DNA of 64,000 bases from JAYYZW01 sp965217605 (lineage in GTDB: Bacteria; Pseudomonadota; Gammaproteobacteria; Ga0077536), in the NCBI GenBank assembly GCA_965217605.1, contig CBDCJB010000004.1, forward strand, positions 496,001 to 560,000, read 5' to 3'. Below are positions 61,265-64,000 of this stretch, piece by piece. The stretch's first letter is position 1, and every line of letters starts with the position of its first letter. The position numbers were made by a program, and so were the translations under genes. Below the pieces are notes generated by a model, which was not told the origin of the DNA, searched no databases, and was given only the letters and a program-made list of their open reading frames with translations.

Positions 61265-62476
61265 TTAGCCCCGATCGAATCCGAACATTCTGAGAACCTC
61301 CCACAGAATGGATCCGGCCGGCAGGTCCACCTCGAAAGCGCGTTCGATGAACCAGTACATCGAGACCATGATCAACGCTATCGCGCCGCCCTTGATGAGG
61401 TATCGCGAGTAGGTAGACCAGTTGCGCGCAATAAAAAGCGCCGGAAACAGGACGCAAACGATCGCGACCTGCCCGACTTCCACGCCCACATTGAATCCGA
61501 GCAGCGAATGCACGAGGTAGTTGGGCGGGATACCGATCTCGCCCAGCACGCTCGCGAAGCCGAAGCCGTGAAACAGTCCGAAGCCGAATACGACCAGGTA
61601 GATGTAGCCGCGAAACAACGGCAGCAGGATATCGAGCGCGGCGATGGCGATAGAGGCGGCGATGATCGATTCAACCAGCCGCGACGGCAGGATCACCATT
61701 TCCATCGCGGCCAAGCTCAACGTAAGCGTGTGCGCAACGGTGAACAGCGTCACGATCGCGACGACGGTCCACAACGCCGGACGAAAACCGGAAACCGGCT
61801 CCCAGTATCCCGACGGCCGTCGCAGTACGGACGGCAACAAAAGCGCCAGCAAGAAAAGGACGTGATCGATTCCAATCCAGATGTGATGCATGCCGAGTTG
61901 CAGCATCGCGATAAAGCCGCGAAGCACCGACGAGGCTGAAAGATCGACCGTCTGCCGTCGATCCGTGGGCGTGAATATCAGCGACACTTGTGCTTCGTTG
62001 TCGAAGGTGCCGGCCTTCCAGTTGTTTTCGACGACGAGAAAACCGCGGTGCTCGGGGACGGCATCGAAGGCGATTCGGTAATCAATTTCGATGGATTCGG
62101 GTGGTTCCGAAAGTTCATCGAGTGCGAAATGGAATACGGCGTATTGCGCCGGATCCAAGGTTAGAAGCTCGTGGTGCTTCAATCGGAGCGCTGCCGGCCT
62201 GTTGTTGACGGCGAATGAAATGCGCTCGAGCGCGTACGCTTTAATGGTGTTCACGTGTGCTTCGAGATCCGCAGCGCTTGCGGTGCGGTCTTCTCTGAAG
62301 TCGAGGTTCAGCGCCCGGTTTAGATCCGGCAGCGTGAATTCGAAACGCCCGTCGACCGCATCGTCGTAGACGCTCACGAAGATGTAACCTTGACCGAGAT
62401 AATGCGCCGTCGCTTTATCTGACGCCGCGGCGAGTATCAGAGCCGTTAATAGCGTGAGATGGACTTTGTCGATCAT
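61265..62476 (-). CDS. HupE/UreJ-family membrane protein
   Basis: 403 aa. Signal peptide and a beta-rich extracytoplasmic domain of about 190 residues (HYLGQGYIFVSVYDDAVDGR onward), then six helices beginning LQLGMHHIWIGIDHVLFLLA (the HupE_UreJ_2 histidine motif) with FGFGLFHGFGFASVLGEIG. Homologues are linked to metal or small-molecule export; here it may move the cluster's product. The start overlaps the PPTase stop (ATGA). Confidence 0.82.
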   Translation of the reverse strand: MIDKVHLTLLTALILAAASDKATAHYLGQGYIFVSVYDDAVDGRFEFTLPDLNRALNLDFREDRTASAADLEAHVNTIKAYALERISFAVNNRPAALRLKHHELLTLDPAQYAVFHFALDELSEPPESIEIDYRIAFDAVPEHRGFLVVENNWKAGTFDNEAQVSLIFTPTDRRQTVDLSASSVLRGFIAMLQLGMHHIWIGIDHVLFLLALLLPSVLRRPSGYWEPVSGFRPALWTVVAIVTLFTVAHTLTLSLAAMEMVILPSRLVESIIAASIAIAALDILLPLFRGYIYLVVFGFGLFHGFGFASVLGEIGIPPNYLVHSLLGFNVGVEVGQVAIVCVLFPALFIARNWSTYSRYLIKGGAIALIMVSMYWFIERAFEVDLPAGSILWEVLRMFGFDRG

Positions 62477-63192
62477 CGGTACTTCAGCACGATGCGCGGC
62501 ACGCGATCAGAGCGTAGCGCCACTGCACCAACGTAATCGGCTGCGGCATCGATATGGTGTAGCGACCAGCGACGGCCATCTTCGTCATGAACCGGGCATT
62601 TCCGCATCAACGCCGGGCCGTCCGGCTCGAGCGAGACTTCGAATCCGTCGAGTGGCATCGCGAGGCCCGCGCCAGTGGCTTTGATGACTGCTTCCTTGCG
62701 GGTCCAGCAGTTCAGGAATCCGCGAATCCAGCTAGCGCGGGGCAGGGCATTCAGCGCACGCCGTTCACCCGGGGCGAAGAAGCGCGCGGCGACGTCGTCA
62801 GCGTCGGGAATTGCCCGCAATCGTTCGATGTCGACGCCGATCGGCGCGAGACTGGTCACGCCGATCATGGCCATCGCGTCCGCATGCGACAGGTTGAAGT
62901 GAACGGGTGGATGCGCGCCAGCGAGACGGGGTTTGCCGTTACCCTCATAGTCGAAACGGAGCGTGTCCGCAGAGAGCGATACGCATTGTGATAACAGATG
63001 CCGCAGCATGGCGCGGGCGAACGACCAGCGGCGTGCGTCAAGCGGGCGCTTGAAACGCCGCGCCCGCGCGCGTTCGTTATCATCGAGGACTGCGGTGCGT
63101 TCTTCGAACAGCGCATCGCCGACGTCGAGGGCGACGCACCAGATCCCTATCTCAGCGCCGCCGGGGATCCGGGTGTCAACGCACGATGCCAA
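62473..63192 (-). CDS. 4'-phosphopantetheinyl transferase (Sfp type)
   Basis: 239 aa from TTG 63192; no ATG is available before the conserved region. HFNLSHADAMAMIGV, IGVDIERLRA (Mg-binding Asp and Glu) and FLNCWTRKEAVIKATGAGLA are the Sfp signatures. It would activate the carrier at 58175 and the carrier domain of the FAAL fusion. First gene of the minus-strand operon. The start overlaps the end of a possible secreted peptide. Confidence 0.9.
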   Translation of the reverse strand: MASCVDTRIPGGAEIGIWCVALDVGDALFEERTAVLDDNERARARRFKRPLDARRWSFARAMLRHLLSQCVSLSADTLRFDYEGNGKPRLAGAHPPVHFNLSHADAMAMIGVTSLAPIGVDIERLRAIPDADDVAARFFAPGERRALNALPRASWIRGFLNCWTRKEAVIKATGAGLAMPLDGFEVSLEPDGPALMRKCPVHDEDGRRWSLHHIDAAADYVGAVALRSDRVPRIVLKYR

Positions 63193-63342
63193 ACGCCCGT
63201 CCGGCGGCTACAGCGGTCTCGTCGAACGGCGCATAGGGATTCTTCGGATCCGACGCCGCGGATTCGAGTTCGACCTCGCCGCCGACGCCAGAGCGCCGAC
63301 CGCCAGCGAGGTGGCTGTACACAGGATTTGACTGGATCGCAC
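63176..63342 (-). CDS. Possible small secreted peptide (needs a frame correction)
   Basis: From GTG 63342 the product would read VRSSQILCTATSLAVGALAS, a plausible signal peptide. In the next frame EVELESAASDPKNPYAPFDE and TAVAAGRAFGIVR follow to a TGA at 63176. The join needs one added base near 63276-63286. Both parts are protein-like, but neither has a known family. Ribosome site is weak. It overlaps the PPTase start by 17 bp, so it could be the operon's first gene. Confidence 0.3.
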
Positions 63343-63668
63343 GACAGTTCCGAGGGACTCGACCGTAATCGAGGGTCCGCCGATTCTAAGCGATCGCGCG
63401 CGCTCGGCGAAGGAACGGCTCGTGTTCGTGTCGACGCCGTAGACGAAAACGCGTGTATTCACTGGGCTTGTTTAGACTTTTTCCTGGCTGCTAACGCCTA
63501 ATGGAGCTCTGTTCGAATTGAATCGAAAACGGTTCATGCACGCCTACGTTCCGTTGAATGTTTCACAATCTATTACAAGTCCACAGCGCACGAGGTGTAG
63601 CGAGTAGCGGCAACGGTGGCGCGACGGCGTCGGATATACTGGCGGGGACCGCCCTACAGGAATCACGC

Positions 63669-64000
63669 ATGTCGACCCGAACAGTGGTTATCACGGCGCC
63701 GATGCGCGCGAGCGTGGTCAGCATCGATGTTGCGCCGGGCGCCGACATCAGGCCCGGCCAGCAGGTCGCCGTGCTCGAGGCGATGAAGATGCACCACGTC
63801 GTCGAGGCCCATGCCAGCGGCACGGTGACCGACATCCCCGTCGCGGTCGACGACGTCGTCGACGAGAACGACGCGCTGGTGATCTTGGCGTCCGTGGACC
63901 ACGCTGCCGAAGCGATCCAATCTTCCAGCACGATGGACCTGCACGCGCCGCGCGCGGATCTCGATGAAGTACGTGCGCGTCATGCGCGTGGCACGGACGC
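63669..64000 (+). CDS. Biotin-carrier/carboxyltransferase protein, N-terminal part
   Basis: 110 codons to the window edge. MSTRTVVITAPMRASVVSID, PGADIRPGQQVAVLEAMKMH with the biotin-acceptor Lys of E-A-M-K-M, then STMDLHAPRADLDEVRARHA, the start of an acyl-CoA carboxyltransferase. So a biotin domain is fused in front of a carboxyltransferase subunit (acetyl-, propionyl- or methylcrotonyl-CoA carboxylase type). The substrate lies in the missing part. Confidence 0.8.
   Translation, partial: MSTRTVVITAPMRASVVSIDVAPGADIRPGQQVAVLEAMKMHHVVEAHASGTVTDIPVAVDDVVDENDALVILASVDHAAEAIQSSSTMDLHAPRADLDEVRARHARGTD

Noticed and set aside
62998..63501. 167-codon plus-strand frame opposite the PPTase start
   Set aside because: It is antisense to clear Sfp motifs and arginine-rich; a shadow.

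Overview
The window reads as a GC-rich proteobacterial chromosome, most probably a gammaproteobacterium. The support is a transketolase/GAPDH/PGK/pyruvate kinase/class I aldolase operon, an MSHA-type pilus locus, a Pseudomonas-like fimT-pilVWXY1-pilE minor pilin operon and a CRP homologue. No rRNA and no intact tRNA were seen. The genus cannot be named from the sequence alone.

Layout. 1-8.4 kb is core metabolism: the 3' end of purC, the five-gene glycolysis/Calvin-type operon on the minus strand, and a divergent metF that carries a single-base frameshift. 8.4-23 kb is one long plus-strand unit for an MSHA-like type IV pilus. It has a sigma-54 response regulator resembling PrsR, an ExeA/MshM ATPase, secretin MshL, MshN, ATPase MshE, platform protein MshG, MshI/J/K-like assembly proteins and two prepilin-like proteins. 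23-27 kb holds a membrane histidine kinase, an ABC permease with a partner protein, and the 3' half of an adenylate cyclase.

27.1-31.3 kb is a scar of mobile DNA: phage terminase fragment, ParA-like ATPase, IS6 fragments, long direct repeats and two related small lipoproteins. It appears to have split one CHASE2-type adenylate cyclase gene, whose 5' part lies at 31.3-31.7 kb. 31.8-35.6 kb returns to chromosomal genes: a prepilin with a good sigma-54 promoter and an upstream palindrome, a frameshifted ABC ATPase, a PAS/degenerate GGDEF protein, an OsmC protein and a CRP-family regulator. 35.6-44.3 kb is a genomic island or IS graveyard: VapBC, a 133-bp MITE-like element, IS3/IS6/IS1182/IS1595/resolvase remnants, a TonB receptor, one complete IS6 element and a HigBA module. 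It ends in a 45-nt 3' fragment of tRNA-Arg(ACG), which looks like an integration site.

44.3-51.6 kb is the minor pilin operon. 52.1-54.8 kb is an intact IS1595-family element with passenger genes, perfect 8-bp target duplications and near-identical 27-bp ends, inserted in an SGNH-hydrolase gene that can be reconstructed. 55.3-63.2 kb is a compact biosynthetic cluster: an ACP-FAAL-acyltransferase fusion convergent with a five-gene operon (Sfp-type PPTase, HupE-like membrane protein, acyl-CoA dehydrogenase, stand-alone adenylation enzyme, carrier protein). The dehydrogenase/adenylation/carrier trio resembles the set that makes carrier-bound pyrrole from proline. The window ends in a biotin-carrier/carboxyltransferase gene.

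A theme across the window is single-base frameshifts, mostly in short homopolymers, in otherwise well-conserved genes (metF, mshL leader, ABC ATPase, vapC, pilY1, SGNH hydrolase). Either this assembly has residual indel errors or the genome is decaying. Gene-loss conclusions should wait until that is resolved.
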